The notes under the pieces: generated by a model
Told to the model about the DNA's origin: nothing
What the model saw: the letters and a program-made list of their open reading frames with translations, nothing else
Database searches by the model: none
Shown: piece by piece, positions 33,070 to 41,349 of the stretch
Layout of the letters: the number at the start of each line of letters is the position of its first letter
Position numbering within the stretch: the stretch's first letter is position 1
Translations under genes and position numbers: made by a program
Source: an uncultured Eubacterium sp.
GTDB taxonomy: Bacteria; Bacillota; Clostridia; Peptostreptococcales; Anaerovoracaceae
Direction: 5' to 3'
DNA length: 50,995 bases
NCBI GenBank assembly: GCA_937966095.1
Contig: CALCKF010000084.1
Span: 1-50,995, forward strand

Positions 33070-33128
33070 TTAGCGTTCCTCCTCTGTTCGGGTACATTTT
33101 GAGATTATTTACAGCATCCATTTTGCAA

Positions 33129-33215
33129 TGGTGCCGGCGATGGGGGTCGAACCCATACGGTGTTGCCACCACGGGATTTTGAGTCCCGCACGTCTGCCAA
33201 TTCCATCACGCCGGC
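33129..33215 (-). tRNA. tRNA-Leu, anticodon CAA (reads UUG), CCA encoded
   Basis: On the minus strand GCCGGCG (33215-33209) pairs with CGCCGGC (33139-33133) as a perfect 7-base acceptor stem. The anticodon arm is GGGA-CTCAAAA-TCCC, giving anticodon CAA. A long class II variable arm (GTGGTGGCAACACC) and a T arm with GGTTCGACC follow. Discriminator A and an encoded CCA occupy 33129-33132. The length of 87 is normal for tRNA-Leu. Confidence 0.97.
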
Positions 33216-33226
33216 TTAACAAAACG

Positions 33227-33255
33227 ATTATATCATCACGCCTGTATTATTTCAA
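33227..33255 (-). promoter_or_regulatory. Strong sigma-A promoter of the tRNA-Leu gene
   Basis: TTGAAA (33250-33255) and a perfect TATAAT (33227-33232) are spaced by exactly 17 bases on the minus strand. The tRNA 5' end lies 11 bases downstream. This is the best promoter match in the window. Confidence 0.88.
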
Positions 33256-33294
33256 GAAGTTTTATTAACCTTTTAACTATTTATACCAATGGTT

Positions 33295-36200
33295 TCATAC
33301 TGATATTGTTTCCAGTTCTTCCTCCCTGATTTTCTCCATGTGTTTCTTTGCAAATATCTTATACATAACCGGTATTATAACAAGAGTCATAAGTGTAGCA
33401 TATATAAGCCCTCCTATACACACTATAGCTACAGGCTGAACCATCTCTGAACCGGTACCCATACCGACAGCAAGAGGGATAAGTCCCAGCACTGTAGTTA
33501 TGGCAGTCATGAGAACAGGTCTCATCCTTACTGCTCCTGCACTTATGATTGCATCATCCATATCCATTCCTTCTAAACGGAATCTGTTTATGCAATCTAC
33601 AAGTACTATAGCATTATTTACAACCACACCCATAAGCATAACAAAGCCCATCATAGCTACGACGCTTACTTCCTGCCGGCATATGAGAAGAGCTATCATT
33701 CCTCCGGTAAATGCAAGCGGTATCGTGAATATAACGATGAAAGGAGAACGAAGCGACTGGAACTGTGCTACCATAACAAGATATACCAGTATGAATCCGA
33801 CTATAAGCATCAGCATCATCTGCTGCATTGCATCCATTATCTCTTCATTTTCACCGGAATATTCTATTCTCACCCCATCCGGTACGATTTCTTTTTTATC
33901 TATAAGTTTTTTTACATCATCTGCTGCATGAGTTATATTATATCCATCCTTTACACCAGCCGTAACCTGGAGGGTCCTTTTCTGATTATCATGATTTATT
34001 ACATTCATAGATGCATCTGTCACAATTGAAGCTACTGAAGATAATGTCACATCCGATTCTGTTCCGTCATTTTTTTCAACGGTAAGTTTCATATCTTTAA
34101 TAGAATCACGATCTATTGTACCAGATCCGGGATTTTCCACTATGACATCTACAGTACCGCTGTTCTGTGTAAGACTGGTGGCGGTGGATTCACCGGTAAG
34201 CTTTGCAGATATCTGCTGATAGATCTGTGCCGTTGTCAACCCTTCCTTTGCCGCCAGATTTTTATCGACCACTACCTTGAGCTCTTCAGTACTCTCCTCA
34301 TTTATATCGGAAACTTCTTCCAGATTATCAACATCTCTCAATAAGCTTTCAATGTCTTCGCCTGTTTTTCTCAAAAGATCCAGATCGTCGCTGTAAAGGT
34401 TTATCGTTATACCTGAGCTTCCCATCATTGAATTCATATCCATGTCGGCAGATGTTGTTATTTCACAGTTGTATTTATCAGCCATTTTTTCAAGCTTATC
34501 AGCCACTATACTGCCGTTTTCGACTTTATCATCATCCATCACTATATATAGAGTAGTTGATGTGACATCCTGCTGAGTAGAAGACATTCCCAGCATCCCC
34601 ATCATATCGCTTGAAAGCATGGCACCAACTGTTTTTACGCCTTCTACGCCTGCGATCTCTTCAGAAACTTTATCTGTAACCTCGGACGTTTCTTCTAGGG
34701 AGCTTTCTTCCGGCATCTGTATAGTTGCAGAAATCTGAGGAGTACTCATAGAAGGCATGAAAGACAGCCCTTTTGACAGAGCAATGCCTGTAGATAATAC
34801 AAGCAGAGCTATTGATGCGATTATAAGGGTCTTTTTATGAACAAGGCTCCATGCAGCTATCTGTCTGTATTTTCTTATGGTTTTACCATCCTGCGACAAT
34901 ATCGACCTTTTCGTATCCTTAGACAACAATCCCTTAGCCATGGCAGGAACAAGAGTAAGAGCTATTATCAGACTAGCTATAAGAGAGTATGCAACAGTCA
35001 ATGCAAGATCCACAAACAGATCTTTCGTCATTCCGCTCACGAAAATTATAGGGACGAATACACATATAGTTGTAAGAGTAGAAGCAGTAATGGCTCCCGA
35101 CACCTGTACGGCTCCTGAAACCGCCGACTGTATCCTGCTGTATCCTAAAGCTCTGAGCCTGTATATGTTCTCAACGACTACGATAGAATTATCTACAAGC
35201 ATACCAACGCCGATGGCCAGACCCGACAGCGATATCATATTGATAGAGACACCGGAAAAATACATCATTACTACAGCGAATACAACACTGATCGGTATAC
35301 TTACGGCTGTTATCAATGTAGGTCTTATGTCTCGCAGGAAAAACAACAGTATTATTATAGCAAGAACAGCTCCCAAAAGAAGATTCTGCAATATCGAATC
35401 TATTACTATATCTATATATTCACCCTGGTCTGACAACATAGTGAATTCCAGATCATCATACTGCTTTTCAAGCTGTGTAAACTTGTCCGCTATGTTTTCG
35501 GACACCTGAGCAGTAGCATAGCTGGATTGCTTTGTAAAGCTGAGAAGCACGCCGTTTTCTCCATTGATTTTCGCATATGTGTCATTCCCCTGGTTCCCGT
35601 AAGTAACAGTTGCGATATCTGAAAGTCTCACAGGATCGACTCCTTCTATTCCCATATCCATCAAGACCAGGTTTTCCAGCTCGCTTTTGTTCTTTATCTT
35701 ATCCCCGACGCTTACAAGTATCTCCGCTTTTCCGTCTGTCACATATCCTGCAGGCATTGAAAAATTTTGTGCATTAAGAATCGCTGATATATTTTCCATT
35801 GTCAGCACGCCTGTCATGTCGGCACTTGCAAGAGCTGCTTTTTCTGAGCTCTGTACTTCAGAAAGAGCACTCTGCAACTGATTCACTGTAGATTCTATAG
35901 TACTTCCTGCAGCCGACAGATCTGAATACCTGCTGCTCAGCTCAAAATCCATTACCGAACCATTTACATCAAGACTTGTTATTGCATCATCTAACGCTGA
36001 TATCTGCTGATCTACGGTATCTACCTGTGATACAGCTTCTCTGAGAGATTCCGCAGTCATTCCCATAAGAGCTATGGTCCTCTCAATATCATTTATGCTC
36101 TGTATGTCACCTGAAGCGACTGCATCATCATACCTCTCCAGAAGTTTTTTAAGAACAGGTCCCTGCTCCTTAAGCCTCTGAAGCTGCTGCCTGCTGTTCT

Positions 36201-36960
36201 GAAGCTGTGCCTTCATAACTGCAAGTTTTTCTGCTGACTGTTTCTGTCCTGATGTGATAGAGGCTTTCCCTTCACTTATTTTGCCAAGCCCTTCCTCAGC
36301 TGCGTTTATCCCATCGCTTATCTGTCCTTTGGCGTATCCCAGTTCTTCACTTATTGCAGCTGACATCTTTTCATTGATGCGGTCTATTTTTTCCTGTGAA
36401 AGCACTATCTGTATACTGTCTGATATCATGCCTATGGCTGATACTGAAGCAACGCCTTCAACTCCTGCCAGCGGATTTTCAAGATTGTCTCTTGTAAATT
36501 GCGAAACCTCGCCGGAAGATTTGTTCTTCATACCTACTGCTGCTGTTACGACCGGTACCATATCAAGATTTATTTTCATTACCACAGGAGTACCGGCGGT
36601 TTCAGGCATACTTCCTTCTATCTGATTTATCTTGTCTCTTATATCTACTGATATGGCATCCATATTGACATCATCTGTGAATTCAAGCTGTATCAGCGAA
36701 TAGTTGGCAGACGAAACTGATGTCACATTTTTTATATTGGCAATTGTTGCCAGCTGCTGCTCCATAGGTTCTGTTATCTCAATTTCAGCCTCTTCAGGAC
36801 TTGCCCCTGGATATGCAGTCATCACTATTACATACGGAGTATTGATATTAGGGAAAAGATCAGGGGTCATTTTTATAAAAGAAATCACACCAAAAACAAT
36901 TATGACAACTATTGCAACCAGCACAGTAAATGGTTTTTTCACGCTAAATCTGGATAACAT
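33295..36960 (-). CDS. RND family efflux transporter with internal coiled-coil insertion
   Basis: The 1221-residue protein has the two-repeat RND layout: helix 1 (about 8-28), a first external loop, helices 2-6 with 'GLAIGVGMLVDNSIVVVENI' (charged relay in helix 4), and a second half with 'GFVMLMGVVVNNAIVLVDCI'. It is most like AcrB/HAE1 and B. subtilis SwrC. Residues ~200-387, within the first external loop, are an inserted helical, heptad-rich coiled coil with a Leu-rich QLQNSRQQLQRLKEQ-type segment. The flanking loop resumes with 'ILNAQNFSMPAGYV'. I chose the ATG with AAGGAGG six bases upstream. No membrane-fusion adaptor gene is nearby. The substrate is unknown; the GH25 lysozyme gene precedes it. 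Confidence 0.88.
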   Translation of the reverse strand: MLSRFSVKKPFTVLVAIVVIIVFGVISFIKMTPDLFPNINTPYVIVMTAYPGASPEEAEIEITEPMEQQLATIANIKNVTSVSSANYSLIQLEFTDDVNMDAISVDIRDKINQIEGSMPETAGTPVVMKINLDMVPVVTAAVGMKNKSSGEVSQFTRDNLENPLAGVEGVASVSAIGMISDSIQIVLSQEKIDRINEKMSAAISEELGYAKGQISDGINAAEEGLGKISEGKASITSGQKQSAEKLAVMKAQLQNSRQQLQRLKEQGPVLKKLLERYDDAVASGDIQSINDIERTIALMGMTAESLREAVSQVDTVDQQISALDDAITSLDVNGSVMDFELSSRYSDLSAAGSTIESTVNQLQSALSEVQSSEKAALASADMTGVLTMENISAILNAQNFSMPAGYVTDGKAEILVSVGDKIKNKSELENLVLMDMGIEGVDPVRLSDIATVTYGNQGNDTYAKINGENGVLLSFTKQSSYATAQVSENIADKFTQLEKQYDDLEFTMLSDQGEYIDIVIDSILQNLLLGAVLAIIILLFFLRDIRPTLITAVSIPISVVFAVVMMYFSGVSINMISLSGLAIGVGMLVDNSIVVVENIYRLRALGYSRIQSAVSGAVQVSGAITASTLTTICVFVPIIFVSGMTKDLFVDLALTVAYSLIASLIIALTLVPAMAKGLLSKDTKRSILSQDGKTIRKYRQIAAWSLVHKKTLIIASIALLVLSTGIALSKGLSFMPSMSTPQISATIQMPEESSLEETSEVTDKVSEEIAGVEGVKTVGAMLSSDMMGMLGMSSTQQDVTSTTLYIVMDDDKVENGSIVADKLEKMADKYNCEITTSADMDMNSMMGSSGITINLYSDDLDLLRKTGEDIESLLRDVDNLEEVSDINEESTEELKVVVDKNLAAKEGLTTAQIYQQISAKLTGESTATSLTQNSGTVDVIVENPGSGTIDRDSIKDMKLTVEKNDGTESDVTLSSVASIVTDASMNVINHDNQKRTLQVTAGVKDGYNITHAADDVKKLIDKKEIVPDGVRIEYSGENEEIMDAMQQMMLMLIVGFILVYLVMVAQFQSLRSPFIVIFTIPLAFTGGMIALLICRQEVSVVAMMGFVMLMGVVVNNAIVLVDCINRFRLEGMDMDDAIISAGAVRMRPVLMTAITTVLGLIPLAVGMGTGSEMVQPVAIVCIGGLIYATLMTLVIIPVMYKIFAKKHMEKIREEELETISV

Positions 36961-36974
36961 CAGTTTCCTCCTTT

Positions 36975-37802
36975 TCACTTCCCGTCATAATTTCTCAGAT
37001 CCCATGAACTTCCGTTGAAAACATTCAGGTCCACATATTTTTCTCCGTTTGCGACACTGTCAGATATGCCATGGAAGGTATACTGACAAAATGTCCATTC
37101 ACTTCCGTCAGTGAGATTATCAGGTATGTCATGAGCGCTTATCCATATATCATATCCGTCATAATGTCCGGAAATGTATTTTTCATATACATGAGTATTG
37201 GTATATATTATGGGCCTCATACCATATTCATCTTCCATAGCTTCCAGAAATTCATCAAGTATCTTATGCAGACGCTGCTCCTCCGGCGGTTCTTCCAGAT
37301 AATCTCCATACAATTCAACATCCACGGCAGGAGGAAGCATACCCCATTTTTTATCTACAGTTTTTTTGAAATTTTCCGCCTGTTTTCTGCCATTGGTTTC
37401 ATAACTGAGAAAATGATATGCACCTACACGTATATCCGTATCATTTGCCTCATCCCAGTTATATTCAAAACTATCATCTACATGACTGCTTCCTTCTGTT
37501 GCCTTGATGAATGCGAATTTGAACCCTTCATCTTCCAGTCCCTGCCAGTCTATATCCATCTGATATGATGACACATCTACTCCTTTTACAGGGTATCTGT
37601 TGTCTTCCGTAACATCATTTCCGGTAATATAATAATATATATTTATCACAAAAAAAGCGACAGAAACGGTCACTATAACTGCCGCGACACAAAAAATTAT
37701 ATTCCTGTTCCCATATCCATATATGCTTCCACGGGTTCTGCATTTTTTGCTGCGTTTCCTTGAAGTATTTCGTCTTCCTGTCTTTCTTATTTTATGGTGC
37801 AT
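36975..37802 (-). CDS. Membrane-anchored GH25 lysozyme
   Basis: Family 25 glycoside hydrolases cleave between MurNAc and GlcNAc of peptidoglycan. The 275-residue protein has a very basic N-terminus (about 1-33), a membrane helix (about 34-58) and an external catalytic domain. Catalytic acids are visible: 'VKGVDVSSYQMDIDWQGL' (D76) and 'PPAVDVELYGDYLEEP' (D161, E163), plus 'FAFIKATEGSSHVDDSF' and 'VGAYHFLSYETNGRKQAENF'. There is no cell-wall-binding repeat, and it is tethered rather than released, so local wall remodelling is likelier than lysis. A strong promoter lies upstream, and the stop is 14 bases before the RND start. Confidence 0.92.
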   Translation of the reverse strand: MHHKIRKTGRRNTSRKRSKKCRTRGSIYGYGNRNIIFCVAAVIVTVSVAFFVINIYYYITGNDVTEDNRYPVKGVDVSSYQMDIDWQGLEDEGFKFAFIKATEGSSHVDDSFEYNWDEANDTDIRVGAYHFLSYETNGRKQAENFKKTVDKKWGMLPPAVDVELYGDYLEEPPEEQRLHKILDEFLEAMEDEYGMRPIIYTNTHVYEKYISGHYDGYDIWISAHDIPDNLTDGSEWTFCQYTFHGISDSVANGEKYVDLNVFNGSSWDLRNYDGK

Positions 37803-37851
37803 TAGTTTTCCTGTTAAAAACTCATAATAATATCCTGTATGTCATTAAATA

Positions 37852-37880
37852 ATTATAGCCGTATCCACGATTATTTTCAA
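37852..37880 (-). promoter_or_regulatory. Sigma-A promoter of the lysozyme-RND operon
   Basis: TTGAAA (37875-37880) and TATAAT (37852-37857) are separated by 17 bases on the minus strand. The -10 box ends 49 bases before the lysozyme ATG. Confidence 0.8.
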
Positions 37881-37906
37881 CAGAATATATCCGCTGTAAT
37901 AGGTTT

Positions 37907-37937
37907 TGAAAAGCAAAAGCCCGGAATTCCCCGGGCT
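37907..37937 (-). terminator. Terminator after the anti-sigma factor gene
   Basis: On the minus strand AGCCCGG (37931-37937) pairs with CCGGGCT (37918-37924) around a six-base loop. A U-rich run broken by GC (TTTTGCTTTTC) follows. It begins 6 bases past the stop codon of the anti-sigma gene. Confidence 0.85.
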
Positions 37938-37942
37938 ATGAG

Positions 37943-38701
37943 CTATTGTGATCCGTTATGATGATTACCGTTTTCTGAGCCGTGATGACCGTTTTCATGC
38001 TGGCCGTTTTGATCGTTACCGCTGTCGCTTTCCGAAGCAGATGATATAAGATCATTTATTTCCTTCATAGTCATATCCTTTACTTCATCAGCCGTTATGG
38101 AAGGGTATATCTCCTTCAGCTGCAGAAATGCACGATACTTCCCGTAGGAGAGTCCTTCATCATGGGCCTTCTCTGCTTCTTTTTCATCTATAGAATAGCA
38201 ATATGCATTTTCATGTCCGTCCGTACACGATTCTACATGTGAATAAATCTTTTCGCATTGTTTTCCGTCAGGGCCGATGACTGAAATAGAAAGGATCTCA
38301 TCATTGGACAGCAGGTATACTATTTTTTCATCTTCAAGTATGGTATCTATAGCATCTTCATAATCTTCAAATCTTATATCAAGAGATGCTGCCAGTTCTT
38401 TTCCGTCATCATTATATCCATCAACTGATATGACCTTATCGAAACGATTTATACCAAGTTCAAGCGACGGGTTTATATCTATGCTTACAGCTGCCGTGGG
38501 AGTGAAATATGCCCAGTATCCTCCAGCACCCATAAATATGAACATCATACATATCACAACCGGTATCAGCCTTCTACGCAGCGGTCTGCTATATAAACCG
38601 CTGCTGTCCTTTGCATTTTTCTGTATGAAATCTCTGACTCCGTCCTTGAGTTCCGATTCCGCTTTTATCATTTCAAATGTTTCTTTTATCCTGTCATTCA
38701 T
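37943..38701 (-). CDS. Membrane anti-sigma factor with RsgI-type external domain
   Basis: Residues 1-44 are a charged cytoplasmic segment that would bind the sigma factor; a membrane helix follows (about 45-65). The external domain begins 'TAAVSIDINPSLELGINRFD' and 'KVISVDGYNDDGKELAASLD', the hallmark of RsgI-family anti-sigma factors. In that family the Asn-Pro bond (here N77-P78) is a known autoproteolysis site. The C-terminus has a helical segment ('EGLSYGKYRAFLQLKEIYPS') and a His/Asn/Gly/Ser tail. I chose the ATG at 38699-38701, with GGAGG eight bases upstream; it overlaps the sigma gene by 8 bases. The cue is unknown; the His-rich tail hints at metal binding. Confidence 0.82.
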   Translation of the reverse strand: MNDRIKETFEMIKAESELKDGVRDFIQKNAKDSSGLYSRPLRRRLIPVVICMMFIFMGAGGYWAYFTPTAAVSIDINPSLELGINRFDKVISVDGYNDDGKELAASLDIRFEDYEDAIDTILEDEKIVYLLSNDEILSISVIGPDGKQCEKIYSHVESCTDGHENAYCYSIDEKEAEKAHDEGLSYGKYRAFLQLKEIYPSITADEVKDMTMKEINDLISSASESDSGNDQNGQHENGHHGSENGNHHNGSQ

Positions 38702-39176
38702 CTTCCTCACCTCCCAGCTTTTCCTTCAGCATCTTCTTTGATCTGGTAAGGTTCGTGTATATCGTGTTTACGTTTTTTTTCAGTATACGGCCTATTTCAG
38801 GAGCCGTATATCCTTCATAATAATACAGATATACGATATCCCTGTATTTTGTAGGAAGTGAAAGTACCGCTTCCAGCACTTCTCTGTTGTCAGGCGGTAA
38901 TGAATCCGGAGTCTCCATCACACAGTCCAGTGATACTGTATTTCTGCGGAAAAAACTTTTCAGCAGATCTTTACATGCATTTATAGCTACGCGGATAAAC
39001 CATGCCTTTTCATGCTGCTCGTTTTCGAAAGAAACAGAGCTCGTCGCATATTTTAAAAATACTGTCTGGAAGACATCTTCCGTATCGGCATAATTCTTCA
39101 GATGTATCATACATATACGTCTTACAGTATCTGAATATATTTCGATGGCTCTGTTTATCTCTCCTTCAGTTCGCAT
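38694..39176 (-). CDS. ECF-family RNA polymerase sigma factor
   Basis: The 160-residue protein has only sigma regions 2 and 4. Region 2 reads 'TVRRICMIHLKNYADTEDVF' and 'QTVFLKYATSSVSFENEQHE' with 'KAWFIRVAINACKDLLKS'. Region 4 reads 'LPTKYRDIVYLYYYEGYTAP' and 'EIGRILKKNVNTIYTNLTRS'. This is ECF architecture, not SigI. It starts 21 bases after the secreted-protein gene (AGAGGTG upstream of the chosen ATG) and overlaps the anti-sigma gene, so sigma and anti-sigma are translationally coupled. Its target promoters are not evident. Confidence 0.93.
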   Translation of the reverse strand: MRTEGEINRAIEIYSDTVRRICMIHLKNYADTEDVFQTVFLKYATSSVSFENEQHEKAWFIRVAINACKDLLKSFFRRNTVSLDCVMETPDSLPPDNREVLEAVLSLPTKYRDIVYLYYYEGYTAPEIGRILKKNVNTIYTNLTRSKKMLKEKLGGEEDE

Positions 39177-39197
39177 TATCTGCACCTCTTAATATTG

Positions 39198-39485
39198 TTA
39201 TCTTCTGCAGCCGTTTACGTGTCCGTATCCTCCGTCATGATGTCCTGCTCTTGCTCTCATACAGCTCGCGTCTGTATTGCGATTATCACAAATGCCATCA
39301 TTGTTTTGATCTACGTAATTCCCGACACACTGTCCGCTGTTGACACACTCATTTATCGCCGGGCATATCCTGTCTGCTACATTTACTGCGGAATTCCCGT
39401 TTCCGGCGCCAGATGCGAAAACACTCGCCGTAGCGATCGCAAATACCAGCAACATCATCATAACGATTATCAATACTTTTCTCAT
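39198..39485 (-). CDS. Small secreted Cys/His-rich protein with DxNxDGxxD loop
   Basis: This 95-residue protein has a signal peptide (MRKVLIIVMMMLLVFAIATA, then SVFA and a likely cut after VFA). The mature ~70 residues contain six Cys, 'ADRICPAINECVNSGQCVGN', the EF-hand-like calcium loop DQNNDGICD, and a C-terminal His/Gly-rich stretch ('RAGHHDGGYGHVNGCRR'). I do not know a function. It is the first gene of the sigma/anti-sigma unit, and both it and the anti-sigma tail are His-rich, suggesting a shared metal-related or envelope cue. The start has AGGAGG eight bases upstream; the frame stays open to 39554. Confidence 0.75.
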   Translation of the reverse strand: MRKVLIIVMMMLLVFAIATASVFASGAGNGNSAVNVADRICPAINECVNSGQCVGNYVDQNNDGICDNRNTDASCMRARAGHHDGGYGHVNGCRR

Positions 39486-39497
39486 AACTTTATCCTC

Positions 39498-39535
39498 CTG
39501 ATCGTAATTTTTAGTTTCATATATAATACGATCAG
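39498..39535 (-). repeat. 9-base inverted repeat in the leader of the secreted-protein gene
   Basis: CTGATCGTA (minus strand, 39527-39535) and TACGATCAG (39498-39506) are perfect complements separated by 20 bases. The downstream arm overlaps the first bases of the AGGAGG ribosome site. It could be an RNA hairpin that limits translation or an operator for a dimeric regulator. Confidence 0.6.
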
Positions 39536-39568
39536 AAGTTTCGATTCCATTCATTTTTTTTGATTTTT

Positions 39569-39598
39569 ATTTTAATCCAGAGCACATATATTTTTCAA
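39569..39598 (-). promoter_or_regulatory. Candidate sigma-A promoter of the sigma/anti-sigma unit
   Basis: TTGAAA (39593-39598) and TAAAAT (39569-39574) are separated by 18 bases on the minus strand, 83 bases before the secreted-protein ATG. The leader thus includes the inverted repeat. I found no well-spaced ECF-type (GAAC/CGT) pair here. Confidence 0.45.
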
Positions 39599-39621
39599 GA
39601 TGTTTTCTGATATATTTCTAA

Positions 39622-39687
39622 AACAAAAAATCCCTCTATGATCATTTGTCTTTTGGGAATCAGTATAATTTCACACAGAGGAATTTT
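39622..39687 (-). terminator. Long stem-loop terminator closing the catabolic operon
   Basis: On the minus strand AAAATTCCTCTGTG (39674-39687) pairs with CATAGAGGGATTTT (39627-39640) over 14 positions with two G-U pairs. The 33-base loop is unusually large, and a U-rich tail (TTTTTTGTTTT) follows. It lies 14 bases past the crotonase stop. Confidence 0.8.
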
Positions 39688-39700
39688 ATATTTTTATAAT

Positions 39701-40480
39701 TTACTTATTTTTGAACTCCGCTTTTCTTTTTTCAAGGAAAGCACTCATTCCTTCTACACGATCTTCAGATGCGAATGGTGCGCCGCAAGCTTCCCCCTCC
39801 AATGCAACAGCAGTTTCAAGATCTAACATTATACCGTTATTTATAGATGCTTTGGCAGCTTTTATCGCGATCGGTGCTTTTGACATTATCTTTTCCGCGA
39901 TTTCTTTACAAACAGGAATCAGATCTTCAGCAGGAACAACTTTTTCAACAAGCCCCAGCTCCTTTGCTTCATCTGCTTTTATATAATCAGCAGTCATAAT
40001 CAGCAGCTTGCCCATTCCTTTTCCGACCAGTCTCGGGAGACGCTGTGTTCCTCCGAAACCAGGGATTATCCCAAGATTGACCTCCGGCTGTCCAAACTGT
40101 GCATTTTCAGACGCGATCCTGATATCACACGCCATTGCCAGTTCACATCCTCCCCCAAGAGCAAAACCGTTCACTGCTGCTATCACCGGTTTATCTACAG
40201 ACTCGATTAAATTCATCACTTTCGCACCTTTTTTCATCATTTCCTGACCCTCTATCCCTGACAGATCCACCATTTGAGAAATATCCGCCCCTGCTACGAA
40301 AGCTCTCCCTTCACCTGTTATTATCGCCACTTTTACCTGTTCATCATCATTTATTTTTCTGAAAACATCATCCAGTTCACAAAGAACTTCCGTATTCAAA
40401 GCATTTAATGACTTTGGTCTGTTGATCGTAACATATCCTATTCCTTCTTCCACCTTAAATATAATAGTATTATAATCCAT
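39701..40480 (-). CDS. Enoyl-CoA hydratase/crotonase family protein
   Basis: The 259-residue crotonase-fold protein has the oxyanion-hole segments 'EGRAFVAGADISQM' and 'AAVNGFALGGGCELAMACDI'. Both catalytic glutamates of true hydratases are present (E113 in GCELAMA, E133 in 'FGQPEVNLGIIPGFGGTQRL'). It should hydrate a 2-enoyl-CoA, such as crotonyl-CoA, to a 3-hydroxyacyl-CoA. I chose the ATG with AGAGG upstream; the frame is open to 40516. It is the last gene of the operon, 26 bases after the nitroreductase gene. No CoA ligase or thiolase is next to it, so its link to the rest is unclear. Confidence 0.9.
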   Translation of the reverse strand: MDYNTIIFKVEEGIGYVTINRPKSLNALNTEVLCELDDVFRKINDDEQVKVAIITGEGRAFVAGADISQMVDLSGIEGQEMMKKGAKVMNLIESVDKPVIAAVNGFALGGGCELAMACDIRIASENAQFGQPEVNLGIIPGFGGTQRLPRLVGKGMGKLLIMTADYIKADEAKELGLVEKVVPAEDLIPVCKEIAEKIMSKAPIAIKAAKASINNGIMLDLETAVALEGEACGAPFASEDRVEGMSAFLEKRKAEFKNK

Positions 40481-40506
40481 GATCCACCTCTTTGATTTTC
40501 TTTTAT

Positions 40507-41307
40507 TCATATCCATTCAACATCTATCTTGTCCAATCTGTTAGGTATGTTTAAAAATTTTTCATTTTCAACATAACCAACTAATATAACGCCGTATATC
40601 TTATTATTTTCCGGCATACCTATAATATTACGGATATCTTCTGAATCATTGCAGATATCGATTAGATATCCTGACCAGCATGTCCCTATCCCATGGGACT
40701 GCAGAACCAATTCAGCACTATATAAGGCTAATGCCGCATCTACTCCCGGATTAGTCGCATTTGGATCGGCGTGAGCTATTATGATCGTATTGGCTTTTCC
40801 CATAACTATATTCTTGCCTTGCTGATATATTCTTATTATCTCAGGAGATATATTTGTTTTCCTGACATAATCTATCACAAGATCCATTATTATATCCAGT
40901 TTGGATCTTCCCTCAACAACAATATATTTTACAGGATGTTCATTTTTCGCACTCGGAGCCCATTTTGCCACTTCCAGAGCGTGCAATATTTCACTTTTAG
41001 GCACCATATCACGATTAAAATTTCTATATGATCTTCTGTTTGTGATGTACTCTTCTATAGTTTTTGATATGCCGCCTGCGTTTTTAAAGCTATCGGATCT
41101 CAATATAGTTTCAGTATTGTTATTATTATCATCGAATCCTACTGCTTCCTTCGGGCATACTGCTGCACAATGCAGACACTTTATACAAATCATATTCTTA
41201 TCAATATATACATTGTTATCGTCTGATTTGAACACATTTGCAGGACACGCAATCACACATTTTTTACAATTTATACACTTGTTATAGTCTATTTTCAACT
41301 TTATCAT
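40507..41307 (-). CDS. Ferredoxin-nitroreductase fusion protein
   Basis: Two domains are visible in 266 residues. Residues 1-60 form a 2[4Fe-4S] ferredoxin with CxxCxxCxxxC twice (C11, C14, C17, C21 and C41, C44, C47, C51). From about residue 83 comes a nitroreductase-fold FMN domain ('TIEEYITNRRSYRNFNRDMV', 'ALEVAKWAPSAKNEHPVKYI', 'LYSAELVLQSHGIGTCWSGY', 'IIGMPENNKIYGVILVGY'). Such fusions pass electrons from Fe-S carriers to FMN in anaerobes. In this operon it is probably an electron sink or donor for the oxidation steps. The start chosen follows AGGGAAG; extension to 41340 is possible. Confidence 0.88.
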   Translation of the reverse strand: MIKLKIDYNKCINCKKCVIACPANVFKSDDNNVYIDKNMICIKCLHCAAVCPKEAVGFDDNNNNTETILRSDSFKNAGGISKTIEEYITNRRSYRNFNRDMVPKSEILHALEVAKWAPSAKNEHPVKYIVVEGRSKLDIIMDLVIDYVRKTNISPEIIRIYQQGKNIVMGKANTIIIAHADPNATNPGVDAALALYSAELVLQSHGIGTCWSGYLIDICNDSEDIRNIIGMPENNKIYGVILVGYVENEKFLNIPNRLDKIDVEWI

Positions 41308-41349
41308 TTTATTCTTCCCTGTTAAAACAACATGTATCAATACTTTTTT

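Noticed and set aside
34877..35509. Plus-strand ORF (210 codons) opposite the RND transporter
   Set aside because: Shadow of a highly conserved membrane protein gene; no protein family features.
37803..37851. Tiny ORF (ATG-AGT-TTT-TAA) in the lysozyme leader
   Set aside because: Three codons with no ribosome site; no evidence that it is translated.
39539..39563. ECF-type autoregulatory promoter (GGAAT/GAAAC with CGTA) before the secreted-protein gene
   Set aside because: The possible -35 and -10 elements are 6 to 13 bases apart, not the 16-17 needed.
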